Numbered from the stretch's first letter, positions 11,470 to 23,582 are shown. The stretch: 64,000 nt of DNA from Notamacropus eugenii (GCF_028372415.1 NC_092874.1:54659865-54723864), one strand, 5' to 3'. Numbers and translations are program-made. The notes: a model not told the origin generated them from the sequence alone.

Positions 11470-11885
11470 GTGCTGGTGGTAGTTGTAGTGGTTGTCCTTT
11501 GTTCCAGAAGAGGACCCAAATGACATCATCCTGTTGGAGTTAAGGTACAGTGTGCCTGACTGTGACTGATCAGACCAATATGAGCTTGGAATATTCTCCC
11601 ACAGGCAGGCACCAATACTCCATATGAATATCTGGAGTGGAGGTGTCTCTAAATTTGCACATCTCACATTTCTTTGGAGCTACTTCAATTCTGCTTCATT
11701 CATAAAGCACAGTGCCTTCTCTGATGCAGGCATGCCATGCTGGGCAAGCATGCCACGTTGGGCTGTCATTTGCCAGCGTCTCTCATGTCACAGAATCAAT
11801 CCTCGTATGGTTTCTTCTGACCACCATGTAAGCACCTTCCTTGTGGTATGTATTCTCAAGATACTACCAGAGGTACGGCTTCCGA
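11470..11885 (-). mobile_element. Non-LTR retrotransposon 3' coding end (RTE-like), decayed
   Basis: On the minus strand, fragments read SHGGQKK and then, further on, a zinc-knuckle-like stretch ACGRIFQAHIGLISH. This is a C-terminal arrangement known from some LINE polyproteins (GGQKKRYKD..., then CPxCGRxFRARIGLISH). Stops and shifts are frequent. The 3' portion ('ctttgttccagaagaggac') matches the tail of the RTE-tailed SINEs in this window, so this may be their LINE partner. Confidence 0.45.
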
Positions 11886-13290
11886 CTTCGCCTGACAGCT
11901 AGTCTATAAGGAGCTGCTGTATATGTAAATTAAGATTCCCTATGCTACCAGGGTGCAGAGGGAATGCATAATTTCCTGTTTCCACATATTAAACTATAAA
12001 TAGTCTATAAAATGAAAGTCATCATCATGAGTCAGGAAAAATGGAAAGAAATTTGCAGACACAAGCACACAGAGTGAGTTTTTTTGTTAGCCCACCAGTG
12101 CACCCGATTTATGTAATCGTATCTGGCAGTACTTAGATTTACACACTAATTGATAATTAGTGAACCAATACTGTCCTGCCTAGCTCTGTTTCTTTTGTGT
12201 AATCTCAAAATAGTTTACGAACTCCTTGAGGACAGGAACAGGGATTCTATTGTTGGTATCCCCCAGGAATCCATTGTTAGTATCTCGTATAGAGCCCAGT
12301 GTTGTACTAGACAGACAACAGACTCACAACAAATGTTCATTAGCAGATTTCCTAATGTTATGTACAATATCAGAGTAGACCATAATGGAAAGCCAAACTC
12401 TGAATTTGCTGAATTTTATCCCCATTTTGCCAATCAGCAAACTGAGAATCAACGAGGCCAAGTGACCTTTACCATAATCAAATATCATGTCAGATGTGAG
12501 ATATGAACCCAGGTCATTGTGACTCCATGGCGGGAACTCTTTCCAGTAAGCCCCATTGCCCCTTATAGATTTCTTGCACAGGTTTCTTTACAAGGAAAAT
12601 TTCCTAGATGGCCATTTATCAAAACTATTATAGGAAGGATTCATACTACAAATTAGTGTTGGAGCAAATAACTCCTAAAATCTTTTCTCACTATAGGATC
12701 TGACATTGAATAACACATTCAAGGGTGAACTCTAATAACAAAAGGTCTTTCTTTAAAGCTTGAAGTTTGGCAAAGGGCCTTACAGGCATTATCTCACTTG
12801 AGTTTGACAAAAAGATGACAGACAGAGACATACAGGCATAAGAGTGATTGCTCCTTTTAGAAAACATCACTGCTTATCTTAAAATGCCCAAGAATTCCTT
12901 GAACTGTGACCTTTCAAAGAATGGAGATTTTTATCATTATGAGGATTTCCTCCTTTGACAACAATGGTAATCCCTCTATGCCCCCAGTCCAAATTTTGTC
13001 CTGAATCTTCCACAGAGTATTCACATGAGGTTACTCCTTGACTTTTCCCTGACTTATTGTATAGGGGACATTTAGTTATTCTCATATTCTTCTCCCTCCT
13101 GTCAGGAAAAAAGGTCTGTTTGAGAGAACAAGTACAGGAATGCCTCATTTATCTGGCATCATCATGCCTGATGTGTTCCAGATAAATAAAGCTTACTTCT
13201 CTTTTCCAAAACAGAATATCTTCTTAAACAGAGGATACTGAATATAACATTTTTCCTGGGTGATTCCTTGCTTTTCTTAATGAGAAGCAG
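11886..13290. other. Intergenic, nothing recognised
   Basis: A MIR-like remnant may lie around 12390-12520. The open frames at 12150-12506 and on the minus strand at 12879-13148 show no domain. I see no gene. Confidence 0.35.
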
Positions 13291-13500
13291 TATTCTGAAG
13301 AAAAAACTTGGCATCAGGAGACCAGAGTTTGAATCTCAAATGCTTGCCAGCTATGTGATCATTCTCTAAGTCTGTTTTATTATCTGAAAAACAGGACAAT
13401 AATCAACCAGTCAACAAGCATTAAACCCCTCTATGTGCCAGTCACTGTGCTAAGCTCAGTTTACTAGACAAAAAAGAAATACTCTGTGACCTGAAAGAAT
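13291..13500 (+). repeat. MIR-type SINE plus short dispersed repeat
   Basis: 'ggcatcaggagaccagagtt' and 'cagctatgtgatcattc' are the sense MIR head and core. From 13405 it abuts 'caacaagcattaaacccc' and 'ctatgtgccagtcactg', the short module described at 962-1100. Confidence 0.55.
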
Positions 13501-13790
13501 TTACTATTTGCACAATCTTTCTCAAAGGGTTGTTGTAAGGAAACCACTTTGTAAATATCAAAGTATGAAATAAACATGAATTAAGAGTCAGACTAATTAT
13601 TAGGAACACTGCTTTTTGCACCCAGTTAGTGTATTGGTATTCTGAGAAGCTACTGAGGTTTCCAGTTTGGCTATACTATATGGCCATACACTCCTATATC
13701 TTATAAGCCCCCTTGCCTAATTTTTATAGATTGTTTTTCATCTTACTTAATACATTCAGTTATTAGTGTTTTCCTCCTCATTCCCCTGCT
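13501..13790. other. Intergenic, nothing recognised
   Basis: No feature found. Confidence 0.4.
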
Positions 13791-13918
13791 TAAATTACCT
13801 GACATTTACTAGTTATATGACCTTAACCTTTGGGGTCTCAGTTTCCCTATCTGTAAAATGAGAGAATTGGACTAGATGTCATCTAAATCCCTTCCAGCTC
13901 TAAATTTATTATTCAATG
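13791..13918 (+). repeat. MIR-type SINE, 3' part
   Basis: 'gtctcagtttccctatctg' followed by 'ggactagatgtcatct' and 'cccttccagctcta' is the sense MIR core and 3' end. Confidence 0.6.
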
Positions 13919-14000
13919 ATCATATATATATGTATATATAGATATAGATAGATAGATAGATATACATATTATATATATAGTATATACATATATATAGTAT
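13919..14000. repeat. (TA)n/(GATA)n microsatellite
   Basis: Runs of 'atatat' and 'gatagatagata' occupy about 80 bp. Confidence 0.9.
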
Positions 14001-14079
14001 TCCCCCCCTCTCCCACTTCCCTTATTACAGCAAGATGTAAGGCATTTGAGCACAGGGATTAGAAATTCTTTTAATCTAT

Positions 14080-15490
14080 TATAAATATTGAAAGAATCCA
14101 CCAATCACCTCCTGAAAGAGATCCAAAAAAAGAAACTCCTAGGAACATTGTGACCAAATTCCAGAGTTCCCAGGTTAAGGAGAAAACATTGCAAGCAGCC
14201 AGAAAAGAAACAATTCAAGTATTGTGGAAATACAATCAGGATAACACAAGATCCAGCAGCTTCTACATTAAGGGATCAAAGGGTATGGAATATGATATTC
14301 CAGAAGTCAAAGGAACTAGGACTAAAACCAAGAATCACCTACCCAGCAAAACTGAGTATAATACTTCAGGGGAAAAAATGGTCTTTCAATGAAATAGAGG
14401 ACTTTCAAGTATTCTTAATGAAAAGACCAGAGCTGAAAAGAAAATCTGACTTTCAAACACAAGAATCTAAAGAAGCATGAAAAGGTAAACAGGAAAGAGA
14501 AATCATAAGGGACTTACTAAAGTTGAACTGTTTATATTCCTACATGGAAAGACAATATTTGTAACTCTTGAAACTTTTTTCAGTATCTGAGTAGTTGGTG
14601 GGATTACACACACACACATGCACACACGCACACATATAGAGAGAGAGAGAGACAGAGACAGAGAGCACAGGGTGAATTGAATAGGATGGGATGATATCTT
14701 ATAAAAATGAAATTAAGGAGTGAGAGAGATATATTGGGAGGAGAAAGGGAGAAATGGAATGGGACAAATTATCTCTCATAAAAGAGGCAAATAAAAGACT
14801 TTTAAGTGGAAGGAAAAAGGGGGGAGGTGAGAGAAAAATCATGAAGCTTACTCTCATCACATTCGACTAAAGGAAGGAATAAAATGCACACTCATTTTGG
14901 TATGAAAACCTATTTTACAATACAGGAAAGTGGGGGAGAAGAGGATTAACGGGGGGGTGGTATGATGGAAGGGAGGGCAATGGGAGGAGGGAGCAATTAG
15001 AAGTCAACACTCTTGGGCAGGAACAGGATCAAAAGGCAGAATAGAAGAAATGGGGGGCAGGATAGGATGGAGGGAAATATAGTTAGTCTTACACAACATG
15101 ACTATTATGGAAGTCATTTGCAAAACTACACAGATATGGCCTATATTGAATTGCTTGCCTTCCCAATGGGGATGAGTGGGGAGGGAGGGAGGAAGAGAAA
15201 TTGGAACTCAAAGTTTTAGGAACAACTGTTGAGTATTGTTCTTGCCTACAACTAGGAAATAAGAAATACAGGTAATGGGGTATAGAAAGTTATCTTGCCC
15301 TACAGGACAAAAGAGAAGGTGGGGATAAGGGAAGGGAGGGATGTTAGAAGGGAGGGCAGATTGGTGATAGGGGTAATTAGAATGCTTGGCATTTTGGGTG
15401 GGGGAGGGGAGAAATGGGGAGAAAATTTGGAACTCAAAATTTTATGGAAATGAATGTTGAAAACTTAAATAAATAAATTTAAATACAAAA
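14080..15490 (+). mobile_element. 5'-truncated HAL1-type element
   Basis: It begins inside ORF1, at text equivalent to about 20955 of the fuller copy. In the + strand frame starting at 14292 it reads PRITYPAKLSIILQGKKWSF, the C-terminal domain of L1 ORF1p (compare PRISYPAKLSFISEG in human L1). ORF1 ends near 14475 and the text passes directly into the purine-rich 3' UTR, with no ORF2, ending near 'aacttaaataaataaattta'. ORF1 is frameshifted. A (CA)n(GA)n stretch lies at 14608-14662. Confidence 0.75.
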
Positions 15491-15859
15491 AAAAATTTCT
15501 AACTCCTTTCAACAGGTCAGCTCAGAGACAGCCATTTTCCAGAAGTTTTACATGATCTTTCAGTTATTATTTCTCTTCTTTCTCAGATAATCATATGCGG
15601 ACGCATCTATTTACATGTTGGATTGACCCAATAGAACAAAAAAAAACAAGGTGAAACTCACTAGAACTATATCTAAAAATAAAGGAACTATGCTCTGAGC
15701 AAAAGCTATGAGGATTCTTGTATGAGGAAAGAACAAACGGTTTTAGTGCCTGGAATTGGTGGGATTTATCTTGGCTGCTTTTTGCTCCCTTTCCTAGTTC
15801 TCAGCTTTGAATGGCTTGTGGGACTCCATTCTCTTCTAGGTTACCAAGAGTCTCTTACC
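15491..15859. other. Intergenic, nothing recognised
   Basis: No feature found. Confidence 0.4.
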
Positions 15860-17549
15860 TGCTAAATCCAATTATCTTTTCTCTGCTGTCCTGTTTTTTG
15901 ACTTCTCTTCAGCTTTGGACAGTGCTGACCACTCAGTGCTGCTCCTGGACACCCACTCCATTATTTCCAAATCCCTCCTTTATAGATTAAAACAGCCTAG
16001 CTGAAGCATCCAGGTGTTCTTAGGTATGGGCAGGGTAGGAGATAACAGTGTCAGGTAGGTCAGATCACTGCTGCTACCCTGCTGGCTATCTCTCCCTAAA
16101 TCCTGGTGAGAAAACCAAGCATTCTGAGTATAAGAGCCCTGGAAATAGCAGTACATCCCCAGACCTCTGGCCCTACTTCTAGTCCAGCCTCTATAGCCAT
16201 CAGAGAGGGGAAACAAGGGTCATGGTGATGCAGTCCTCATCTCCTCAGCAGCCACAAATACTAGAGATAAGCAAAGAGAAGCCACAGTACCATCAAATTG
16301 TTCAACATCAGAAATGGATATGTTTTATCAATGGACATAAAGGAAGATGTATGGCTACTTATTCTGCCCCTGAACTATAAGAACCATGGGGCCTGTATCT
16401 CCCTTGCAGCTGAAAACTGCTCTATATATTTATTGTCTCCTCTCATTAGAATGTGAGCTTGAGAGCAAGGACCATCTTTTTTGTAACTAAATCCCAGAAC
16501 ATGGCATGATACTTTGCAGACACAGGAATGTTTACTAAACACTTCTTTTTTTTCCTTCCATGCCTCATCCATCCTTCCCCATGTTCCATGACACTCCTTT
16601 CTCCTGGTTCTCCTTGCTGATCATTTCTTTTCTGGTTCTTCCACTAGAACATTATTCTGAGAAGGGGTCCAGAGATTTCACCAGGCTGTCAAAAAGTCAA
16701 GAAGCCCCAAGGCTCTGTCCCTTGACTATTGCATTAGATGCAATGGGTGTGATTATCATCTCTATACACATGAATACCAAGTCTATATATCCAGCTCTAA
16801 ATTCTCCCCTCAGCTTCAAATCCTTATCAACAACTACCAGACATGTCTTCCAGGAGGTCTTACTGGCATCTAAAACTCGATATCCAAACTGAACTCATCA
16901 TCTACCATCTTCAAATCCATCCCTTTTTCTAAGTTCCTTATTTCTTTGGGGGCACCATCATCCTTCTAATCACACAGGTTCACAACCTCAGAATTACCCT
17001 TAATGCTTCCCAATCCTTCCCTGCTTCCCAAAATTCAGCTGCCAAAGCTTATCAATTCTACCTCCAAAACACCTCTATTGACTCAGGGCCTTTGTCACTT
17101 CTTCCATGCACTATGGAATAGCTCACTAATTTCTTTTCTGCCTCCAGTCTCTCCCCTCTCCAATCCTAAAGCATAGGTCTGATCATTTCAAACACATACA
17201 CATATCATCCTACTCCTCTTCAATAAACTATAATGCCTCTCTGTTATTTCTAGGATCAAATAATTCTCCCATTTGGCAATTAAAATTTTTTATGACTGGC
17301 TCTAATCTATATTTCTAGCCCTTACCATTCATTACTTCCCTTCACCCAGTCTATGGTCCAGCTAAACTGGCCTTCTTGTTTTCCCCCTTGACATTTCATC
17401 TCCTATTTGTCCTCCTCCCCCAAATTGCCACTACCACCTACTGAATACACTCCCCCTTACTTGTGCCTCTTAAATCTTTGACTTCTTTTGTGTGTGTTTT
17501 CTATATAGGAATTGTGAAGCACTTAGTATGGTGCCTGGTACATAGTACA

Positions 17550-17550
<1 letters not shown>
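15860..17550 (+). mobile_element. LINE L2-type fragments, decayed
   Basis: Near 15900 the + strand reads roughly FFSALDSADHSVLLL, like the L2/CR1 reverse-transcriptase box (LDLSAAFDTVDH.LLL). An L2 3' end occurs at 16420-16560 ('cattagaatgtgagcttgag'). Further L2-like text runs over 16900-17470, ending in 'agtatggtgcctggtacata' next to the (TG)n tract. This may represent more than one insertion. All frames are broken. Confidence 0.5.
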
Positions 17551-17551
<1 letters not shown>

Positions 17552-17610
<59 letters not shown>

Positions 17611-17612
17611 TA
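17552..17612. repeat. (TG)n microsatellite
   Basis: About 25 TG dinucleotides in a nearly perfect run. It is a likely length-polymorphic locus. Confidence 0.95.
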
Positions 17613-17785
17613 CATATCTTCTCCCCAAAAAGAATATAAGCTCATCACTTCTGTCCCACCTTCTCTCCTCTTCCATGTTTGCTGGTCTTCCCCTTCTCTG
17701 AACTGAATCTACCTGTAACAGGAACCTCTGCCACTTGAGGTCTCTCTGCTCTGTCCCAATAGGTGGGAGCACTGAGGAAGAAAAA

Positions 17786-18518
17786 ATGACTTCAGTACTT
17801 CTGACAGCCAGGCCCTGCAAGGAATCTGTGACATTCAACAATGTGACTATAGGGTTCACCCGGGAGGAATAGGTACAATTGAACTCATCTCAGAAAAAGT
17901 TGTATAGGATTGATGCTGGAGACCTATAGGAACTTGGTTTCTTTGGAGAGCACAGAATTTACTGGAAAGAAATCTTATGAATGTAGTGAATGTGGAAAGG
18001 CCTTCAGGCAGAAGAACCATCTTACTGTGTGTCAAAGAATTCATGTTGGAAAGAAAACTTATGAATGTGGTGAATGTGGAAAGGCCTTCAGGAAGAATCT
18101 AAATCTAACTGCACATCAGAGAATTCATACTAGAGAGAAATCTTATATATGTAATAAAGCTTGTCGGAAGACTTTCTACCACAATTAAGTATTTATTTGA
18201 CATCAAAGAATTCACACTAGAGAGAAACCTTATGAATACAGGAAAGCCTTCAGGAGGAAGGAATATCTTACTGGGCATCATAAAATTCATACTGGAGAAA
18301 TTCTTTATGAACGTAAGAAATATGGGAAGGCTTTCCCCTACAACTCAGAAATTATTCAGCATCAAAGAATTCATACTGGAGAAAAAGTTGATGAATGTCA
18401 TGAGTATGGGAAGGCCTTTAAACTGGGGACAGACCTTACCCTGCAGCAGAGAATTCATGCTAGAGAAAAACCTCCTGCATATAGTGAAGAAAGGAAGGCT
18501 TTCAAACTGAGGTCACTG
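17786..18518 (+). pseudogene. KRAB C2H2 zinc-finger processed pseudogene
   Basis: The ATG at 17786 opens a peptide beginning MTSVLLTARPCKESVTF, followed by NNVTIGFTREE and a TAG where KRAB-A has the conserved Trp of EEW. After a frameshift the KRAB-A end [12 protein letters not shown] is joined within a few residues to C2H2 fingers: [10 protein letters not shown]...HLTVCQRIH (first zinc His replaced by Cys), then an intact-looking [10 protein letters not shown]...LTAHQRIH. At least four decayed fingers follow, with lost Cys/His residues, a stop at 18186 and deletions. KRAB and finger exons are normally separated by introns, so their fusion here points to a retrocopy. Functional relatives repress transcription through TRIM28. 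It ends at 18518, where an L1/HAL1 5' end begins. Confidence 0.8.
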
Positions 18519-19690
18519 AGTGGAGCCAAGATAACAGAGCGAAGCCAGCATTTTTGCCTTACTCTCCCAACATATCTGCAACTTTAAAAACCCATTAAAC
18601 CAAATTCAGAGCAGGAAAGTCAAGAATAAATCACAGAGAGTCATTTTTGCAAACCAGAGCAACTTAGACAGAAAAAGAGATTTCTAGACCCTGGGGTATC
18701 AGCTGGCCAGGAGTGCAGCCCATAGCATATAAGCCAAGCAGTGGGGAGCAGGATAGCACTCTGAGAAGTTAAGGGGACTGAAAACCTGATGAGAAAGATT
18801 CCAGGAGTCCTCCGTGCTAGCACTGGTTCTAGGACTAGTGCTATTTGGTAGCTGCATCTCCCATTAGCCAGGTGTAGTGGCAAGAAAACAGGACCCTACC
18901 TGGGTAAAAGTCAGAGCAAAGATCAAGAGGATAGGGATCCAACATTATACCATCTTGGAAGCACCAAAACTAGGCCCCCAGCTCAGAAAGTATAGAACAT
19001 AAAAATCCGAAGACTAAATCAGTTAGCCACCCCACCCCCGGAGGTAAGTAGAGCCCAACTCTAACATAAAATTCTAATTGAAAACAGGCTGGAAAAAATA
19101 GACAAACCAGAAAAAGAACCTGACCATCAAAAAGTACTATGGTAATAACTATGGGAAAACAAAATACAGGCTCAAAAGAATGTAATGACTTTAAAATATA
19201 AGCAAAGCCTCAAAACACAACTGGACATAAACCCAACAAGAATTCCTAAAAGAGCTAAAGTAAAATTAAAACAATGTTTTTAATAATCAGAGTGTAGCGT
19301 AGAGCAAAAATTGGGAAAAGAATTGAGAGTAATAGAAGAAAATTATAAAATGAGAATTAACCACTTTGTAAAAGAGGAACAAAAAAAATGAGGAAAATAA
19401 CGATTTAAAACATCAGAATTGTTCAAACGGGAAAAGATGCACAAAACTTCATAGAAGAAAATAACTCCTTAAAAATTTAAATTGGTCATTTGGAAGCTAA
19501 TGACTACATGAGACATCAAGAAACAATAAAGCAATGTCAGATAACTGAAGATATAGAAGGAAATATAGAAGTAAAACATAGGGAAAAAACTGACCTGGAA
19601 AATAAACTGAGGAGAGGTCATTTAGGAATTATTGAACTACCTGAAAGCCACAATCAAGAAGAGACTAGATAATCATATTTCAAGAAATTA
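18519..19690 (+). mobile_element. Older L1/HAL1 element, 5' half (host of a nested insertion)
   Basis: It starts with 'actgagtggagccaagat', the L1/HAL1 5' signature. It contains an ORF1 relic (DLENKLRRGHLGIIELPES, about 19590-19650), equivalent to DNLKIMGLPES in the younger copy. The element breaks at 'tttcaagaaatta' (about 19690) and resumes at about 22317 with 'aaaaggaaactattcag' and 'agaaccagaggga'. It is more diverged than the element inside it. Confidence 0.7.
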
Positions 19691-22316
19691 TAGGGGGGCA
19701 GAGCCAAGATGGCAGAGAAAAACAGCACACGATTTGTAGAGCAATGCCGCCAAGTCCAGCAAAATACATGTACCAAATGACTCTAAACAAATTCTGGAGC
19801 TGCAGAACCCACAGAATGATGGAGTGAAGCAAAGCTCCAGCCCAAGAGAGCCTGGAAGGTCACCAAGAAGTGTCTATTGCTCCATGTAGCGGACAGGGCA
19901 CAGTGCTACACCAGCACAGACAGGACCTGAGCAGGCCTTGGGGAGACTGAATCTCTCACACCTGTGGCAGTTTCCAGACTTCAGGACCCCAAAATGCCAA
20001 GGACAAATTGGAAGGTCAGTGGGAAAAGCCTGTGGGACCAGTGCAGCAGAGTGGAGTGGTCTGGCCCCAGTACCAGGGTGGCAGGGAGGGGAGGGGGCAG
20101 GGAACCTGCAGCAGCCACAGCAGCAGCAGGGGCAGAGACAGTGACTGTTTCTGGTGCTCTAGGCCCACAGATTGTGGGGGAATCAAGTGGCTGACAGTAC
20201 ACCCCCCACCTCCACTGGAAGCAGAGATGTCCCTTGACAAAGAGCTCAAAAGTCAAGTAAATGATTGCGGAAATGAGCAAAAACCAGAAAAAAAATCAGA
20301 CTATAGAATCTTATTTTGGTTACAAAGAAGATCAAAACATACAACCAGAAGAAAACAACAAAGTCAAAGCTCCTCCATCCAAAGCCTCCAAGAAAAATAT
20401 AAATTGGTCTGAGGCCATGGAAGAGCTCAAAAAGGATTCTGAAAATCAAGTAAGAGAAGTACAGCAAAAAATGGGAAGAGAAATGAGAGCAATGCAAGAA
20501 AATCATGAAAAACGAGTCAACCGCTTGCTAAAGGAGACCCCAAAAAATGCTGAAGAAAATAATACTGTAAAAAAAAGATTAACCCAAATGGCAAAAGAGA
20601 TCCAAAAAGCCAATGAAGAGAAGAATGCCCTAAAAAGCAGAATTGGCCAAATTAAAAGGAGGTCCAAAAGCTCACTGACAATAGTAATTCCTTAAAGATT
20701 AGAATGGAGCAGATGGAAGCTAATAACTTTATGAAAAAATCAAGGAATTATAAAACAAGACCAAAGGAATTAAAAAATAGCAGACAATGTGAAATCTCAT
20801 TGGAAAAATAACTGACCTGGAAAATAGACCCTGGAGAGACAATTTGAAAATTATGGGACTACCTGAAAGTCATGATCATAAAAAGAGCCTAGACATCATC
20901 TTTCAAGAAATTATCAAGGAAAACTGCCCTGCTATTCTAGAACCAGAGGGTAAAATAAATATTGAAAGAATCCACTGAGCACCTCTGGAAAGAGATCCCA
21001 AAAGGAAAACTACTAGGAATATTGTAGCCAAATTCAAGAGCTCCCAGGTCAAAGAGAAAATATTGCAAGCAGACAGAAAGAAAATTGTGGAAATACAATC
21101 AGGATAACACAAGCTCTAGCAACTTCTATATTAAGGGATCACAGGGCTTGGAATATGATATTCCAGAAGTCAAAAAACCAAGAATCACCTACCCAGTAAA
21201 ACTGAGTATAATACTTCAGGGGTAAAAATGGTCATTCAGTGAAATAGAGGACTATCAAGCATCCTTGATGAAAAGACCAGAGCTCAACAGAAAATCTGAT
21301 TTTCAAACACAAGAATCAAGAGAAGTATGAAAAGGTAAACAGGAAAGAGAAATCATAAGGGATTTACTAAAGTTGAACTGTTTACATTCCTATATGGAAA
21401 GATAATATCTATAACTCTTGAGACTTTCCTCAGTACTAGGGTAGTTGGAGGGATTATATACATATAGACAGAGGGCACAGGGTGAGTTGAATATGAAGGG
21501 ATGATATCTAAAAAAAATAAAATTAAGGGGTGAGAGAGGAATATATTGGGAGGAGAAAATGAAAAACAGAATGGGGCAAATTATCTCTCACATAAAAGAG
21601 GCAAGAAAAAGCTTTTTCAATGGAAGGGAAAAGCGGGAGGTGAGAGGAAAAAAGTGAAGCTTATTCTCATCACATCTGGCTTAAGGAGGGAATAACATGC
21701 ACACTCAATTTGCTATGAAAATTTATCTTACACTACAGGAAAGTAGTGGAGAAAGGGATAAGTGGGGGATGGGGGGATGATAGAAGGGAGGGCAAATGGG
21801 AGGAGGGAATAATTAGAAGTAAATATTTTTGAGGAAGGGGTCAAAAGAGAGAATAGAATAAATGGGGGACAGGATAGGATGGAGAGAAATATAGTTAGCC
21901 TTTCATAACATCACTTTTATGGAAGTCTTTTGCATAACTTCACATGTATAACAGGTATAGAATTGCTTGCCTTCTCAGTAGGGATGGGTGGGGGGGGAGG
22001 AAGGGAGAGAAGTTGGAACTCAAAGTTTTAAAAAAGAATGATAAAAAATTATTTTTACATGCAACTGGGAAATAAGATATACAGGCAATGAGGTACAGAA
22101 ATCTATCTTGCCCTCCAAGAAAATTGAAAGATTGGGGATAAGAGAAGGGAGGGGGGTGATAGAAGGGAGGGCAGATGAGGGGAAGGGGCAATCAGAATTC
22201 ATGCTGTCTTGAGGTAGGCAGAGGGGAGAGATGGGGCAAAAATTTGGAACTCAGAATCTTGGGGAAATGAATGTTGAAAACTAAAAATAAATCAATAAAT
22301 TAGAAAAAAGAAATTA
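19691..22316 (+). mobile_element. Nearly complete HAL1-type element (ORF1 only)
   Basis: The 5' end 'ggggggcagagccaagatgg' is followed by a GC-richer 5' UTR (about 19700-20260). An ORF1 starts with ATG at 20273 (MSKNQKKNQTIESYFGYKED) and has a Lys/Glu/Asn-rich coiled-coil stretch until a frameshift and stop near 20695. The RRM and C-terminal domain text follows in broken frames to about 21330 (GLPESHDH; 'aatcacctacccagtaaaac'). It then passes straight into the purine-rich 3' UTR and ends 'gttgaaaactaaaaataaat'. There is no endonuclease or RT ORF2. Flanking 'aagaaattat' / 'aagaaattac' is the target-site duplication. ORF1-only L1 relatives are called HAL1 and depend on L1 for mobility. Confidence 0.8.
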
Positions 22317-22611
22317 CAAAAGGAAACTATTCAGATATTTTAGAACCAGAGGGAAAAACTGAAACGGAAAGAATCTACCAATCACCTCCTGAAAAAGCCT
22401 CCAAAATGAAAACTTCCAGGAATCTCACAGCTCAAATCCAGACCTCTCAGGTCAGAATCACACAAGATTTCACACAATAAAGTGATATAGGTCTTGGAAT
22501 ATGACATTCTTTAAAGCAAAGTAAGTTGGACTGTAACTTAGAATAACCTTTTCAGCAAAATGAGTATAATTATACAGGTGGGAAATTGATATTTAATGAA
22601 AGAGGACTTTT
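22317..22611 (+). mobile_element. Older L1/HAL1 element, 3' remnant (continuation of host)
   Basis: This is the ORF1 text downstream of the nested insertion: 'gatattttagaaccagagg', 'gaatctaccaatcacctc', then 'aatgaaagaggacttttt'. It is truncated at about 22611. Confidence 0.65.
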
Positions 22612-22800
22612 TAAAATTTTTATTTTTTTTTCAAAATTTTGAGTTCCAAATTCTTTCCCTTTACTCCCTACTCCTTGACAAGACAAGCAATTTGAGGGTG
22701 ATTATACCTTTGCAGTTACACAGAATATTTCTATATTAGCTATATTGCAAAAGAACAAACTAAAAAAAAAATCTTGAATAATAAAAAAAAGTTTTAAAAA
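22612..22800 (-). mobile_element. L1/HAL1 3' UTR fragment, antisense
   Basis: 'ttcaaaattttgagttcca' and 'ttccctttactccctact' are the reverse complement of the element 3' end (compare 'ttggaactcaaaattttat' at 15430). A-rich text follows. Confidence 0.5.
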
Positions 22801-22925
22801 GTTAAAAAAAATAATATAAGCTTCTTGAGAGCAAAGACTTTATAATTTTTGTATCTCTAGCATCTACCATAGTAATTAACATATAGTAAGCCTATAATAA
22901 GTATGAATTGATTGATTCATTCAAG
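22801..22925 (+). repeat. L2-type LINE 3' end
   Basis: 'aatataagcttcttgagagc', 'gtatctctagcatctacc' and 'gattgattgattcat' match the order of an L2 3' terminus. Confidence 0.45.
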
Positions 22926-23333
22926 GATCTATATTTTCTTTGGCATAGCATAAGGGATATTACATCTTCCCAATCCTGAATTGTCTAATGAACAGGTCTC
23001 CCACTCTCACAAATAAAAGAATTTTGCACTTTTTCAATTCTATTAACCTCTCAAAGGAACACAGAAAGGAGATTCAGGCTTAATATAATTAAATAATTTT
23101 TACAATGAAGTTTTTTCTTTTTTTAAAAAAATTAAAGTAAGAAAGCCTACTATGGCTACAGAAAAGATTAGTGGATATATACAGGGGATGACCTTGAGAA
23201 TGAATAAAATGAGAAAGTTTAAAAAGAAAAGATAACCTGAATGAAAAAGAGAATGGGCTACAGAAAGGGTTAAGTTTTGCCAGAGGCATCTGGTCTATTC
23301 TTAACAAGCTACAAGTAAAACAGTTAAGCAGGG
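22926..23333. other. Intergenic, nothing recognised
   Basis: No feature found. Confidence 0.4.
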
Positions 23334-23582
23334 GTTCTTAACTTCATTTTGTGTCATGAACCCTCTTTGGCAATCTGGTGAAGTCGATGGACCCCTTCTC
23401 AGAATAATGTTTTTTGTCTACATTCAGGAATGAAGGAAATGCTAAATTTCAGTTAAAGGTTGGTGAAAAGATATCATTTTTTTTCTTGTCCAAGTTCATA
23501 GATACTCTCAGAAATCTATCCACACACCTCTTAGAGGTGGGGCAGGAGAGGTCTGTGGAACCTGGGTTAAAAACTGCTAACA
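23334..23582 (+). mobile_element. hAT-type MITE
   Basis: The left end 'caggggttcttaac' and the right end 'gggttaaaaactgct' form an imperfect inverted pair. The interior 'atggaccccttctcagaata' matches the same family as 10553-10737. Confidence 0.55.

Noticed and set aside
18232..18510. 92-residue + strand open frame in the zinc-finger pseudogene
   Set aside because: It is in the wrong frame relative to the finger repeats (the HQRIHTGEK linker text is in another frame).
20008..20412. Several overlapping open frames of up to 134 residues on both strands
   Set aside because: They overlap the GC-richer 5' UTR and ORF1 start of the HAL1 element. Only the frame beginning at 20273 resembles a known protein (L1 ORF1p).
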